Assembly (NCBI GenBank): GCA_963942565.1
Contig: OZ012684.1
Coordinates: 69,531,109 to 69,595,108, forward strand
DNA: 64,000 bases
Reading direction: 5' to 3'
Source: Maea johnstoni
Taxonomy: Eukaryota > Annelida > Polychaeta > Spionida > Magelonidae
Every line of letters starts with the position of its first letter. The first letter of the stretch is position 1. A program made the translations under genes and the position numbers. The notes beneath the pieces were generated by a model. That model had not been told where the DNA came from. It did not search any database and worked only from the letters and a program-made list of their open reading frames with translations. This document shows positions 1-12,729 of the stretch, piece by piece.

Positions 1-373
1 ACTTGGGGTCATTAAGGACCAACTGAAGTAAATAGAGCATGCCTGGTGGCTGTAAGCAGGGTATATCAGACAATCCCTGCTTGTGACCCATTACACGGGT
101 TGTTCCTTGGCAAGAGGCCCAGGTTTCAACAATTCAATAGTTAAGCTCCCTGTGGAGTGCAAATAAATCATGACCTGACTACTATAAGGTGCTGACTGCG
201 ACCTTTTCGGAAAAATATCTTAGACACTTTTAAGTCTTTTTATAATCTTTGAATCATGCCATTCATGGTACTCATAATTTTGCATTATGAAATCCTCAAC
301 TGGTCTAAGTAATCCTTGATATACATAAGGATGCATTTGAAAATTCATTGAGATCTTGCTTTTTGTTTTTCAG

Positions 374-3300
374 GTGGAATGTCGTGTGTGCAATGATGTT
401 TTTGCATTACAAGGTGACAAAGTGCCACGGCTCCTTCACTGTGGCCACACAGTATGTCATCAATGCCTAACCAGACTGCCTGTCCACGGCCAAGCGCTAC
501 TGTGTCCCTTCGATAGGCAAGCCACCAATGTTGGAGACGCTGGTGTGTGGGGACTGAAGAAGAACTTTGCCCTGCTGGAGCTTCTGGAGAGATTACAATA
601 CCCCTGTAACCAGCCCCTACAGCTCTGGTGTGATGAAAGACTGGAAAAAGAGAAAGAGGTACACACCAATAGGGCCTTAGCCATAACTTTGAAAATAGGG
701 ATTAAAAAGGCTAGTTTAAAGCTGACCTGCCTATTTAAATTGATTGATCTAAAGATTACTGAGCACTCCTTTGTATTTGTCAGCCATATTAGTCCAAAGT
801 AAACAATCCCATTGTGTCTAAGTCTCAGCACTATGTTAATGTTCTCACAACTTCTTGTGTACATATCTCTTGTTCCTTTGTATCTAAATTTGCCATTTCT
901 TGTGTCTCAGTCTCTGCTGTGTGTTTCCACAACAGCTGCTATTTGATTGTTCTTTCCATTTCTTGTTTCACAGTCTTTGCTGTACAGACGTTTTCACACT
1001 AGCTGATGTTTGAATATTTTCTTCATTCATTCCAGTTTGCCATTCCATGTGATGAGAAGGAGGAGCATGTAGCAGTATTATTCTGTACCACCTGCAGTAC
1101 CCACCTGTGCCTGGAGTGCTCAGAAATCACCCATTCCACCAAGACGCTCGTCCGCCACAAGAGGGTGCCCATATCGGAGAAACCCCGGGAGAACCCCAAG
1201 TGCTGTGTGCACCCCATGCACATAGTGGAGTTTGCCTGTTTAGAGGATGACTGCCAAAGTGCCCCATTAATGTGCTATATATGTAAAGATTACGGAAGAC
1301 ATGTCAAGCATAAGGTATGTGTTATTTGTCATGATGAATAGGTCAAGTGTCTTAGTGTGTATTTAGTGGGGATTTTTTTTACACATGGAAATGTTGAGTA
1401 GGCTGTAAACAGTCGGGAGGGAGGTAAGAAAATAAAGTGCTTTTGGCCAGTATTAAAAAAACATACTTAAACAAGATTTTTAAATATTAAAAGAATGAAT
1501 TTTAGTAAGATGGTGCATCTCCACAATGCTGTACATGTATTGCATTGCTCTTATACAGTTATATTATTCAGGTATTAATATTCTTGTATATTTGTTTTAT
1601 TATCATATAACTGGTAAATTTATTGTAAGCTCAGTGAACCTACTTGTGGCTCAGTGGCAGAGCACAAAATAAAGTGGGGCGATTACATTTATTTTTCCGT
1701 CGGAACCATTACACTTTGATCAGCGGATACGGGAACCAATAAATCAAGTAACCGTCGCCTAATAATAACCTCAGAATATCATATGAAGTGTAATTTTATT
1801 GCTTTTGTTCACAATACCTATAGCTCTCAGCAACTAAATATTAAAAGGATAGGCATGCAGACTATCAAATTCCATTCATAATTGTCGCAAACATCTATGA
1901 TGTGATATTTTGATTTTTTTATGCACTTGTTTTATGCATACATCTTTATTATGATAAATTATTCAATAAAATGACAAACTATGCATAAATGGTTACTGTA
2001 TGTCGTTTGGTATTTTCTGGAAGTATAGCTGCTAGATGTATCATTAAACAAGTAAATGATTGAAAAATTAAGAGCATTCAGCCCTGATGCATATTCTTTT
2101 CAGAGTAGGCAAAATTGTCTATTATAAACATATACATTACTCCTTAGTATTGTTAAGAAAAATCTAAATTCATCATTTTTACAGAATTTTTTAATCTTCC
2201 AGATTGTAAATAAAAATCTAAACTTATTAATCCATACACAACTTTTGCATCTTCCAGAAATCTATATTTGGTCTTAGATGAATAAGATAATGGATATATG
2301 CGCTAGAGCCGTGAAGACCTGGTTATCCCATGGGTCTCGATCTGGCCTCAGTGTGACGACACTAAGAGACAAAGACCAATGAGGGCTCTAGTATCGTTTA
2401 CAGATTACAGAGAAAGCTGTGCACCAACATGTGCAGAAAGTAACTTTTGGGCTATTCGCCACAGCCTGGTTGTTTAGGTTGATCATATCCACTTGTTTTT
2501 ATCTAAGATTTGGTGTTAATTTTTATGAATTCTTGGTAGTGGAATGATTATTTTTTCTCTTGTTGTCAGCATGCCCTGCTTGATGCTGAGGCTGAGAATG
2601 TGCGTCAGTCTATGATCAATGCGGTGCAGCACTGTAAGGCATATGCTGAGGAGGTGACGGACCAGGCGCGCAGGCTGGGCGTCGTCATACAGCAGCTGGA
2701 GGGAGGCGTGCACGTCGTACAGACACCAGATGGCAGCACTCAGGCACAGCAGGTCAGTCTACACAATGTGGCTTCTTTTGATCAAATATAAGGATGCAAA
2801 GATTTTTGAAAACCATCTATACTCTGTCATGTTTTAAAAAAAAAATTCAGGTTTTTTGCATCATTTTGTATCGGCCAAATTAGCCACCAGCAGCATAAGG
2901 GTTAACCCATTAATGCTCACAGTGGCCAAAATCAGAATGGCAGTTTGGAAGAAATCTTGCAGGCAAAAGTAAAGTTGGAGAAATATTTAAAAGAGAAAAA
3001 TCTTTGAGAACACTACCAACAACTGTCCTTCAAATATTTTTTAGAATTATTCATAAATTCCAAGTTAGTTTCAAAAGTATCAAAGATCCAGATGACAAAT
3101 TCAACAGTAATTCTTAAGCACTAAAGCAGGGTCTAAAAGTAAAAAGAGTCAATTACATGCTTGAAATTAATATTTTAAGAAAATTCTGATTTTTAAAGGT
3201 TTGGGTGTCCAAATGACGCCCAGACGCCCTGCTGGCTAAGACCCTGCACTAATGGGTTAAGAAGAATGGACTGCTGTGCTATATATATGTTTGACTGGAC

Positions 3301-6300
3301 ACTCAGCCCTGTTGCAAATTTGTTCATGCAGTTTAGTTTCTCATACTTTCTCAGAGTGAGAATAACATGAAATTCAACCTGGTGCAATAAAAAACTAGAT
3401 AAATAGTAAAGTAAAATCAACATGTGACTTGACTCCTAGTTGTGTTCTATAAGGCAATGCAAAATAAATGTTTGTTACCGTTTTTTTTTTTACTTGGGAA
3501 AGCATTAAGAGAGAAATATTAAGTAGAACAATACCAACAACTCCCTCTTCAAAATTTTTTGTAAATTTCAATTTCAAAATTATTGTCCGAAGTATTTTAG
3601 ATCCAGGTGATCTCTAGGGGCACTCTTTCCCCATTAATGCTCACAGTGCCCAAAAACAGTCTGACAATTTTGATGAAATCTTGCAGGCAAAAACATAGTT
3701 GGGAAAATATTTGATAGCGAAATATTAGCAATAGCAATAGCAACAACTCTGCTTCAAATATCTTCGTAAAATCATTATTAATTACAAAGTTTTTGTCAAA
3801 AGTACCATAGTACCAGACGACAATTTCTGGAGGAACTCTTCAGCAGTAATGGGTTAAGTGTCACTGCGCCTCCTGGATATTTAGCTCTTCCTCATTGTTC
3901 TCCATCAGCAATATTATCCTATTGTCTTGAGCAGTGTTTGATCTTTTTTTCCTCCTTCAGGTTGCAGGTACTGCAGAGGATTCTCGACAGAAGGTGCGCG
4001 ATCACTTCAACGATCTTCACGAGCAGCTGAGGCGGCAGGAGATCGCAGCGCTGACCGTGATCGACACCCACGTGAGGGAGAAGCTATGCATGCTGAAACA
4101 GCAGCAGGAGGACATGGCCATGCTGCTCTCACAGATCTCCACTGTGTGTCTACAGTGTGAGCGCATGATACAGCAGGTAAGGTACATGCAGCAGTAAATA
4201 ATGTACATGATACATCAGGTTGTGCACACACAACAGGTTAAATCTATTTATGCCTAGAGTGTTCCTTTAATAGTGCTGTGTAGATGTAATGGTAGTTTCA
4301 AAAAAGGGTCTGTCATTCATACTTTATATACACCTGATTATTCAAAATAATTTGACAATCTTTACATACAGTGGAATCTGATGACTTCCTCTGTATGTTG
4401 AATGTAAGGTGAACACTCATTTAAAGACTAAAAGATGTTCTTTCTTTATTTTATGTACCATGGAAAACCTCCATCATAAGAACAACACCTGTTTAGGTTA
4501 GATATATTTCAAATCCCTTAGGTGGTCCCTTATTTGCAGGTTTTATCATATTTATATGTTTTCTACCTATTTTTTGCTAGGATGACAGTAAAGTTCTGGT
4601 CGCGAAGCATGAAGTCAAGACGTTACTGGAAACCATACAGAAGCAACAGCAGCATTTCTCAGACCTTCCTGATCAGCTCCAGCTTGACCCCACCATTCCT
4701 ATAACATTCACTAAGGTAAAACCCCTCCTTCATTTGTAGGATGTAAATCATGATGTAATACACACACTGACAAAATTACAGAAGCAGATTTCCCAATCAG
4801 GGCCTTAGCCAGGATTTAGAAACTGGGTGCCCAAAATTGGCAATTGTAAAATCTTTGGGTGTCTAAGTTTTCAATCATAATCATGTATTTAGTTATTCAA
4901 ATAAGGTATAATATACATATACAATACCATGGGCATTATATTGAGGTGAACATAGTTCAATTATATGTTTGAAATTGGCATTTCAAAAAATTCCTCACAA
5001 AAAGTTTGGATGTCCTGAAGGGTAGTTTTTAAGGGGTTTTAGTGTACAAAATGACACCTAGACGCCCTGCTGGCTAAGACTATTTTCCCAATAGTCTTAT
5101 TTAAAAGCATGTTTTAAAGTTATTGTATTCCCCCAGGCTCATGGTATGCAGTTGGATCTTGACTTCTGAAGGTGTTTGTAAAGAGTTAGCATTTGTATTT
5201 TTAAATAAGGCACTTTTATAAAAACCAGGTTCCTTAAAAAAGTAAAGTTTCTAGAGCTGCACTCACCACACGCGAACTCCAGTGGCTCGAGCCCTGGGGC
5301 AAACTCGCCAAGCTCGAGCTGAAATGTTCAAATCGTGAGTTTGTCTATGTTGGGAACACAAACGTAACATACAGCACCTAACACACAGTATTAACATACA
5401 TAACTGCTTATCGCTGTCCTGCTTTCTTTACAATCACCAATGTATACATTCAAGCGGTGTTGAGTGTTACACTGACCTTTGTATCTCGTCAGCACGTCAT
5501 AAAATTAAATAAACATGACAATGTTGATAAATCTCCGCCAATAAATATTTATTTCTTGATAACTGGGCTGGAAAAAAAGTTTTTTTTTTAGAAAGTCGGA
5601 ACGTCCGTGAACTCACGAGTCAAACGGGTGGTAAGCTCATGAGTTGATCTCCCTCCGTGAGTGCAGCTCTAAAAATTTCATGTTGTTTTCATATTTACTT
5701 TGATTCTTCCCATCTTTGCTGATATTCTGTAGATGTTTGCTCCATCCCAGAAATATCCATGGGAAAAACCATAGCTATTTTAACTATCAGTAGAATATAT
5801 AGACTGACGCTGACATATATTGATAATTGATACCTAAATACTTGTCTATTTAATTAGAATAAACAAGAAATTTTCTTTTCTTAGTTTTATGTAGTTTGGA
5901 AAACCTCCATCATAAGATTAACACCTGTTTAGCTTAGATATATTTCAAATCTTTTAGGTGTTCAGCTTATGCAAATGTTATCATATTTCTAAGTTTTCAA
6001 CCTAATGTTTGCTAGGATGACAATACAATCCTGTAATACTGTGATTCTTTATTTATTTATTTTCTAATGTCTGTTTAGGATAACAGGGTGCACATTGGTC
6101 CTAAAATGGAAATGAGGGTGGTCACACTAGGACTGGATGATGCAGGCAAAACAAGCATTCTCTTTAAACTCAAACAGGATGAGTTTATTCAAACAATCTC
6201 CACTATAGGTAAATCATATATGCATGTCAAGTTTTCAATTATTTTCAACTATGGATAAAATAAACATATTGATACATAATAAATACTTCTAGAACTTTTC

Positions 6301-7928
6301 TGCATTTGCCTAGCACATCAGCTTTTTACCAGGGTATTGACTGAAATCACTAAGCATAGAAAGATTTAAGATACATGAATGAAACAAAGTCATTAAAAGA
6401 AACTAAGTTATGCAGGCTGCAAATACCATAAAGAAGTAGTATTTTTCATCAGTAGTTGCTAACAATGGTTAATAAGTATAAACTCAGTAACTCTTTGCAT
6501 GTGATTATTCTGAATTCTTTATTGCTAATGAAAGTGCATATTGCTGTTTTGCCTGACAAGAAGTCCTTGAGAAATGTTCTCTGAGCTCAGCCGTAAAACA
6601 AAAGAGCCTAATAATTAGCAGTGTACTTGTTTATTCACTAGGATTCAACGTAGAAACAGTGGAGTACAAGAATCTCAAGTTTACTATTTGGGACGTTGGT
6701 GGCCAAAGCAAACTGAGACCCTTGTGGAAGCATTATTATTTCAATACTCAAGGTACAGTTTTTCACTTTCAGATATTACTCATGCACAATATATTTTTTG
6801 TATGGTGCGTCTGTTAACTTATTGTATTGCTAGATAGGTACTAATTGTCTATTCAACACAGTCACAGTATCATAAGGAGCTCTTTCCATTGTTGTATCTA
6901 TAATGTTGTCAAATGAAATGTCTCTACCTCCAATATGTCATATACATTCACTAGTAATGTATTGTTCATTCTACACCACCTGCGGCTTATATAGTATGTA
7001 TTAAATGATGGGCATAGTTGACTTACAGGAAAATAAGCAAAAAAACATTATGAATAAAAAACTTATTTTATTGCACAGTATAGCTAAGAATTTTATATCA
7101 ATTTTAGATCTACTATCAATTCTCTGTTTTTACTACGATTTGACCTCTTTGAATTGGTAGTGCTTGAATGGATATTTGTTTAAGCTAGAAGTGCAGAAAG
7201 GAGGTTTAAATCACATTCACTCATAAAGGTATAATTGCTTTCTTATGTTGATATATCAGCGATAGATATGAGAAGAATGCTAACTTAGAGATATACTAGT
7301 CGGCCTTGATATTGTTTGAATTCTTTACTAAATGATCTTACTGTTTCTTTACAGCATTGATTTATGTGATAGATAGTAGTAACAGAGAGACATTAAGTGA
7401 GTCTTACAATGAGCTTGCCAAACTTCTTCAGGAGAAAGAGCTCAGAGAATCAGCATTACTAATATTTGCAAATAAACAGGTAAGTACTTACAACCCTTTG
7501 TGATAATTTGATAAAAATGAAAAAAATAGGTCAAATGATAGTGATATGACCTCTTTCAACAAACCTAACTACTATAGTACAATTCAAAAAGACAATGCTT
7601 TGCTTTTACCTAAAGAATTATAAAAGACAAATCTTGGCTTAAAATGTTGTGAATGATTGAAGGTTAACCTCAAAATGGTTCAGCGCCGTCTGTAATTTAG
7701 TATTACTTGTTTCTTTATTTTATTCATATCATTTTTCTTGCCCAATAGGACAAGGATTCAGTAGCCAGCATTGAGGAAATCACAGAACAGTTCGGTTTGT
7801 TCAAGTTGTGTTGTAGCCGAAGTTGGCATATACAGGCCTGTGATGCCAAGAGTGGTATGGGACTTCATGATGGACTAGAATGGTTGTCACGGCAACTAGT
7901 GGCAACAAGTGTTACTGACATGGAATAA
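374..7928 (+). CDS. TRIM23: TRIM23 (ARD1): RING/B-box/coiled-coil E3 ligase with C-terminal ARF GTPase, 5' partial
   Basis: Nine exons, all with GT/AG borders and consistent phase: 374-658, 1036-1314, 2570-2752, 3961-4176, 4581-4715, 6079-6208, 6642-6752, 7355-7479, 7749-7928 (547 codons plus stop). The first exon, with about 25-30 N-terminal residues, lies off the left edge. Exon 1 holds the RING ([17 protein letters not shown]), exon 2 the B-boxes (C/H pairs ending in [11 protein letters not shown]), exons 3-5 the coiled coil (HVREKL, QQQEDM). Exons 6-9 hold an ARF domain: P-loop GLDDAGKT, switch [19 protein letters not shown], and CDAKSGMGL near the end. The match to my memory of human TRIM23 is near-continuous. 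The family is a Golgi/lysosome-associated ubiquitin ligase whose ARF domain switches its activity in antiviral signalling and autophagy. All GTPase motifs are present, so it looks functional. Exon 9 is followed by duplicated copies of its own end. Confidence 0.96.
2302..2509 (+). repeat. Dispersed repeat family E, copy 1 (intronic)
   Basis: About 210 bp in TRIM23 intron 2. A second copy lies at 17297-17514: both share AACCTGG or GACCTGG, then TATCCCA, GACAAAGACCA, and the end ATATCCA.TTGTTTT..ATCTAAG. The first 90 bases are bounded by CTAGAGCC and its inverse GGCTCTAG, as in a small TIR element. Confidence 0.7.
2788..2905 (+). repeat. Dispersed repeat family C, partial copy
   Basis: Shares TTTTTGAAAACCATCTA, GTCATGTT and GGCCAAATTAGCCA...CATAAGGGTTAAC with the copy at 8248-8441, and with an inverted copy at 24726-24943. 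It abuts the family A element that begins at 2902. Confidence 0.7.
2902..3260 (+). repeat. MITE family A (TTAACCCATTAATGC ends), interrupted by a family B fragment
   Basis: Begins TTAACCCATTAATGCTCAC and ends in the inverse AATGGGTTAA. The core shares ATCTTGCAGGCAAAA, TTCAAATATTTT and GATCCAGATGACAA with many other copies in the window. A fragment of family B (about 3152-3240, ending GACGCCCTGCTGGCTAAG) sits inside it. Confidence 0.75.
3490..3857 (+). repeat. MITE family A: partial copy followed by a full copy
   Basis: 3490-3625 is the right half of family A (AATATTAAGTAGAACAATAC, then TTTTAGATCCAGGTGA). 3628-3857 is a full copy from CCCATTAATGCTCACAGT to GTAATGGGTTAAG. Both lie in TRIM23 intron 3. 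Confidence 0.75.
4804..5078 (+). repeat. MITE family B (CTTAGCCAG...CTGGCTAAG)
   Basis: 275-bp element in TRIM23 intron 5 with terminal inverted repeats CTTAGCCAG and CTGGCTAAG. The same family occurs inverted at 63179-63480 and as a fragment at 3152-3240. Confidence 0.75.
5252..5671 (+). mobile_element. Nonautonomous hAT-like DNA transposon (MITE)
   Basis: 420 bp in TRIM23 intron 5. It starts TAGAGCTGCACTCAC and ends with the exact 15-base inverse GTGAGTGCAGCTCTA. It is flanked by an 8-base near-duplication, AAAGTTTC on the left and AAAATTTC on the right. TIRs plus an 8-bp TSD are the hAT signature. No transposase is encoded. Confidence 0.8.
5873..6035 (+). repeat. Duplicate of the TRIM23 exon 5 acceptor region (source 4441-4605)
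   Basis: Same order as 4441-4605: GGAAAACCTCCATCATAAGA, ACACCTGTTTAG, AGATATATTTCAAATC, then TTTGCTAGGATGACA. The copy includes the 3' splice site and the first bases of exon 5, after which it decays to a stop within seven codons. Confidence 0.8.
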
Positions 7929-8060
7929 AGAGTGGTATGGAAGTCAATAATGGAATAAAAATGGTTGTCAGGGCAACTTGTGGCAACAGGTATTACTGAC
8001 ATGTAATATAGAGTGTTGTCTTGGAAACTAGGACAACAATTATTATGAACATGGAATGAA
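7852..8060 (+). repeat. Tandem copies of the TRIM23 terminal coding segment running into the 3' UTR
   Basis: The last ~78 bases of coding sequence (7852-7928, ending GACATGGAATAA) are followed directly by a diverged copy (7930-8008, ending GACATGTAATA) and a shorter third copy (about 8010-8060). The downstream copies lie after the stop codon and are no longer an open frame, so they sit in the 3' UTR. Confidence 0.8.
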
Positions 8061-8247
8061 TCTTCAAGTCCTGAAATCAGTTTTGCATGAGATTATTGGT
8101 GAGTGAGAGGATGTATAAGTCCAATAACTATTGTGGTGCTGTTCAATATTCTTGTTTTAAAGATAGGCTCACCAAATTTAATTATTTAGTACAACATTAA
8201 CCATTTCATCTTGTATTTGGATGTATATGGTGAACTCTGTGCTGATT

Positions 8248-8441
8248 GTTATGCACGATAACTTTCATCCAAAGCACAATGATGCTATGTTTTTTGAAAA
8301 CCATCTAAACAATGTCATGTTGGTATTCATTAGATAGCTCTCGCTGAGTACTCTTAGATGGATACCCATGTGGCAGGCATTTTTCAGGGTTTTTGTATGA
8401 TTTTGTATTGGCCAAATTAGCCAAGGAGCATAAGGGTTAAC
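8248..8441 (+). repeat. Dispersed repeat family C
   Basis: Most complete plus-strand copy: TTTTTTGAAAACCATCTAAA, ATTCATTAGATAGCTCTCGC, GGCCAAATTAGCCA, ending CATAAGGGTTAAC. Confidence 0.7.
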
Positions 8442-10296
8442 AATAAGATTTCTCTTTCATTGTCTTCTGATGAAGCAGCCATAGACTTTTCAAACCAATA
8501 GAATGTGTGTAAAGATCTCTAATTGTGCAAAGGTGCCATCCCTGTGGGTTATCTATTATGATTCCACTCCCCTAAATGCATCATCACCTGCTGTCTTTGC
8601 TCTAGGGAAACAATTCTTCGATTGGAGATCAAGTCATGCCAGACCATCCACAGTTATTTAGCACGTTTGTTCAATCCTACAACATAAAGTACCTAAATCA
8701 ATTCATTGGATAAAGGTAAAGAAAGATTATGTGCCATGGAATTATTAAATGTTATCTACATATTCCCTTCTATCATAACTGTATAAAAACTAATATTTAT
8801 ACCAATTTTGTACATTCTATTAATTTTGGTACGTGTATTCTTATATACATCTTGTACATATCTTATCGAGTAATATAAAGTCTTTTCCACTATTACATCA
8901 ACTCGGTTTAAGTTTATGCCTTACAATTAATTTGGTTCATTATTTTGCTGTATTTTTTAAAAAAGGTTAAAAAGGTTCAAATACCTGGCACTAATTTCAT
9001 TAACCTTTCCCAACTGAATATAAGCTTAAAGTAATATTTACTTTTCTTATTTATTCATATCTAGGTTGGATATCCTTCTATCACTAATTGTATTTAGGAA
9101 AGATCCTAGTCCTAGAACATCTTTGTGACATTGGCCTCAGAGATCGAATGTAATATTTCAACTAGCAGTGCATTGACCTAAGTTTGGAACCGAATGATAA
9201 CTGCATATTTGAAAAAAAGCATTATAATCTTGTATCAAGTTATACTTTTAGAATGGGAAGGGCATGTATTCAATTATCTTATAAAGATTATATTCCAGCA
9301 AATTAGCTTTTATACTCTTTGTAAGAAATTCATATAGGATTAAGATATACCGGTAAACCAATCTAAGGCTGAAGACCACAAGTACTAGTATTTATTTTGC
9401 CTTGTAAGTACGGGTACCAAGTACTAACACAAACTTCCTAGTCCTGGTATCATGCCATTAAGTCTGAGCCTCTTGCGAGTTTCATGTCTCGACATGAAAA
9501 TCCTGCACATAGCATGATCTTTGGAGAATACATGCTATTTGACAAGCTTTTTAAAGCCTTTTCATACCACCCTGTGGGTCTGACAAAATCAGACATCTTG
9601 CAATACAATGTGTTGCAAATGTTTGAGAATATTCTTTAATGTTCCGCAGTCCTACATATACACAGATTCATTTAGCAAATGCCTTTGCAAATTGACAAAC
9701 AATTAAACAAAGCAAGATGGTGTAGTTTTAGCACAGTCATTTCATTAGGTATTGGTAGAGTGGAATTTTAATCCTCAATTTCAAGCTTTTACAAGGTCAT
9801 ACACTCAGATATATTGAAGGGTGTTCAAACCTCTAATGCAAAGAAATAAAGGCAACCTTGCTTACTGGTCATCTGAGTTGGTTAGGACCTTAGTATTCAA
9901 TCTGGTTGCCCCAAAAATAGAATATCTAATAAGGTTAGAAATGTTACCATAGCCAACACATTGTTTTACGTGTCTGTTAGACAATAATTGGCTACAAGGC
10001 CCACTTTATACATAGAAGTAGCACCTCAAGACCATATTGGTACAATCATGTAGAGTGATTTTGCAGTTTACCACTATTTGGTAATGATGACCATCATTTG
10101 ATAGATACTGGAATATAGAATTTATTACTTGTATGCATGTGATTTTGTGTAAGTATTTTCATGTATATACTATTTGTTTTATACTTATCCTTTATGTATA
10201 TATTGCCTTCATTCCCTTCACCTGGCATTGCTACTGACGTGTTATGTATATTAAATGTATCCTTCTATGTTATCAGTAATTATACTGAACTTTTAC

Positions 10297-10302
10297 AATA
10301 AA
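10297..10302 (+). terminator. Candidate poly(A) signal for TRIM23
   Basis: AATAAA followed within 20-50 bases by a T/GT-rich stretch. If used, the TRIM23 3' UTR is about 2.4 kb. No other gene is visible between 7928 and this site; the interval has no supported ORF. Confidence 0.4.
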
Positions 10303-12161
10303 TGATATAACTTCAGCATTTCTGTTCTTTGATATTTGTAAGATTTCATTGGCCTATCCTAGCCCTCTTTAACCCCTTAGTGAAACAAATGCTTCTGATT
10401 GGCCAATTGGTTTTAAATTTCAGATTTACAAAAGTAGTAAATTATTAACTAAGTGTCAATGCATTGAATTATTTATAGGAATAAGAATCTTATAATTTTT
10501 GTGAAAATTGATGTATAGGAAATCAATTTGAGATCGATCATAAGCGCAAATATGGCACTTGTATATTTTCAAGAATTCTACTTAACATTGCCTGCAAGAT
10601 CATTCATAGTAACTTTTCTAAAATAAAAAGTAAACAAGATGCCAAAAAGATTGACTGACTTTTATCCAAAATCAAGGATGACAGACTTCACATAGATATA
10701 AATCCAACATGGATTTGAAAGTGCTAATCCTACTGAATTGTCAGTGTCCATGGAGCTGGATGTCTAGTCAGTGAGCTCATCCCAGGCCGATGCATGGAAC
10801 AGGGTCTGACATGACTTGTGTTGAACCAGGTTCCTGCACACTTGAAAACAGCTTACCGGTAGTGATTGTACTCCTAAGAGAGCTGTACTCATGATGTTGA
10901 TGATTTTTCTGAGGCAACCTTCGCAGCTTTTTAACTAAAATGTTGGGTTGTCGCTGTGAAAAAGCAAAACATTCTCCAGTTGCAGTTCAAAAAAGAAAGA
11001 CAATTTGGTCCACCCATTCATGCCTGGAGTTCACCTTCACAGGTAGCGTCCAGATCTATGTTGATGTAAAGAATATCTTTAGGATTAAGCATGAATTTGC
11101 AATATGATTAAAAGGTTTTTGGTTGATTTCTTATCAACATTTCTCAATATCATTTAAATAGTCCTATAAGTGTTTTTGTCGCCAACGACAAGAATCATTT
11201 ACATTAGATTACTTTGGTGGTGATGACGGACAGCCCATCGACCAATTTCGTTTAACTGACTATTGCAGTCCCATGTCTGAATCTGTCTCAAGATATACTT
11301 GCCCTGTATTGAAAATGGGAAATATGAATGTCACCGTCTTTTCAGGGCTAGGATGCACAACGCTACAAAAACGATGCAAAAATGGAACCGTGATTACCTA
11401 TTGTAATCGTCTCGGGCATAAGCAGTTGTCTTTATACACCGGTTGGTCTGGGTCACCCAATCAATTATAAAATACAAACCGCTTTCCATCTTATGGTTAC
11501 TTTGTTCTGCTATTTAAGTGTGAACTCCTTCACTCCCGGTGGCCAAAGAGGACTGACCATTGATGTACTATCTCTATAAAAAAAAAAGCATATTGTAGGA
11601 ATTTCAAATGGGGAAAATAAAAAGTAAAAAAACTTTTGTTTTAGGATGTATTTCCAGAGCATGAACATATCAAAAAATAAAATATATACTTCTCTGGAGT
11701 ATATATTTTCTATAAGTCCATAAAGTTGATTTATCGCCCCATGCTTGCAACCCCTGTGATGAAAAAGTGTCCATTTCCAAATAAACCCTGCAATTCCAGG
11801 CTTATGCTGCGGCAAAAAGTAGCCTTTGAATTATTCTGTCTGCGAATAACCCAGAACAACAGGCACATCTTAAGATGTGCTACGTGCGGCCTCTATAACC
11901 GAAATCTGGACACTTTGGAAAACCATAAATTGGTGCCGTGCCCATCGATGAAAATCGTCAGGAACATACCACCTTTAAGAACAATTTCTTTAGTTTTATC
12001 CCAAACGATATAGCAATTATCCAATTATCCATATAGACAAAATAAAACCGGCGAGGGCATCCTTGAATGCATTTTTAGTAGGCCAGTTATCAAGAGAACG
12101 TTACCAATAAAACCCCAAATTGAAAAGTTGCAAGTAACTTTGGGGAGAATGACTTTCGAGG

Positions 12162-12389
12162 GTTAACCCGTTTATGCCTGTAGCAGCCAAAACAAAACTG
12201 TTTAGGTGATATCTCTCTAACAAAAGCAACAGTTGGATTATATTTCAAGAAGAGTTGTTCATTAAATCTTTATCTACAACTCTCCTTCAAATAGTTTGCA
12301 ATGCGATGCTTCATTCCAAAGTTATTTTTATAAGTATGACCGGACCAGACGACACTCGTCTAGTAGAGCTCCAAGCATCAGTGGGTTAA
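12162..12389 (+). repeat. MITE family A, full copy
   Basis: TTAACCCGTTTATGCC at the left, CAGTGGGTTAAG at the right, with the family core CTCCTTCAAATA and CCAGACGACA between. The stretch 8.5-12.1 kb before it contains no gene I can support. Confidence 0.7.
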
Positions 12390-12729
12390 GAGTGCGTGCA
12401 GGTGATCCAAGGAGGTCTGATGGAGCGAACTGCAAATGACAGGCAAGCACGTTTCTACTATTACTGCTGTTGAACATGCAAGCCAATAACATAACGATAG
12501 GTCAGGAAAGTGGATTGAACACATCTGGACAAGGCAAAGTCAGAAGGAATTACTCAGTTCGGCAAAGTAGCCACTGGAGTGATTTGGAATTTCGATTTTC
12601 GATTTTTTCCGCAGCAGGTCTCCAGGGTAAACAGCCTCTGGTCTATTCGATAGAACGATGTAGGTTGTAAGTATTACACTTTTTCTGCCATATTGCGGAT
12701 AAGTCGTGTCTAGCCAATATGTAAGTTGT

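Noticed and set aside
1648-1672. GTGGCTCAGTGGCAGAGCAC, like a tRNA A-box
   Set aside because: No acceptor stem, anticodon arm or B-box follows; at most a fragment of a tRNA-derived repeat.
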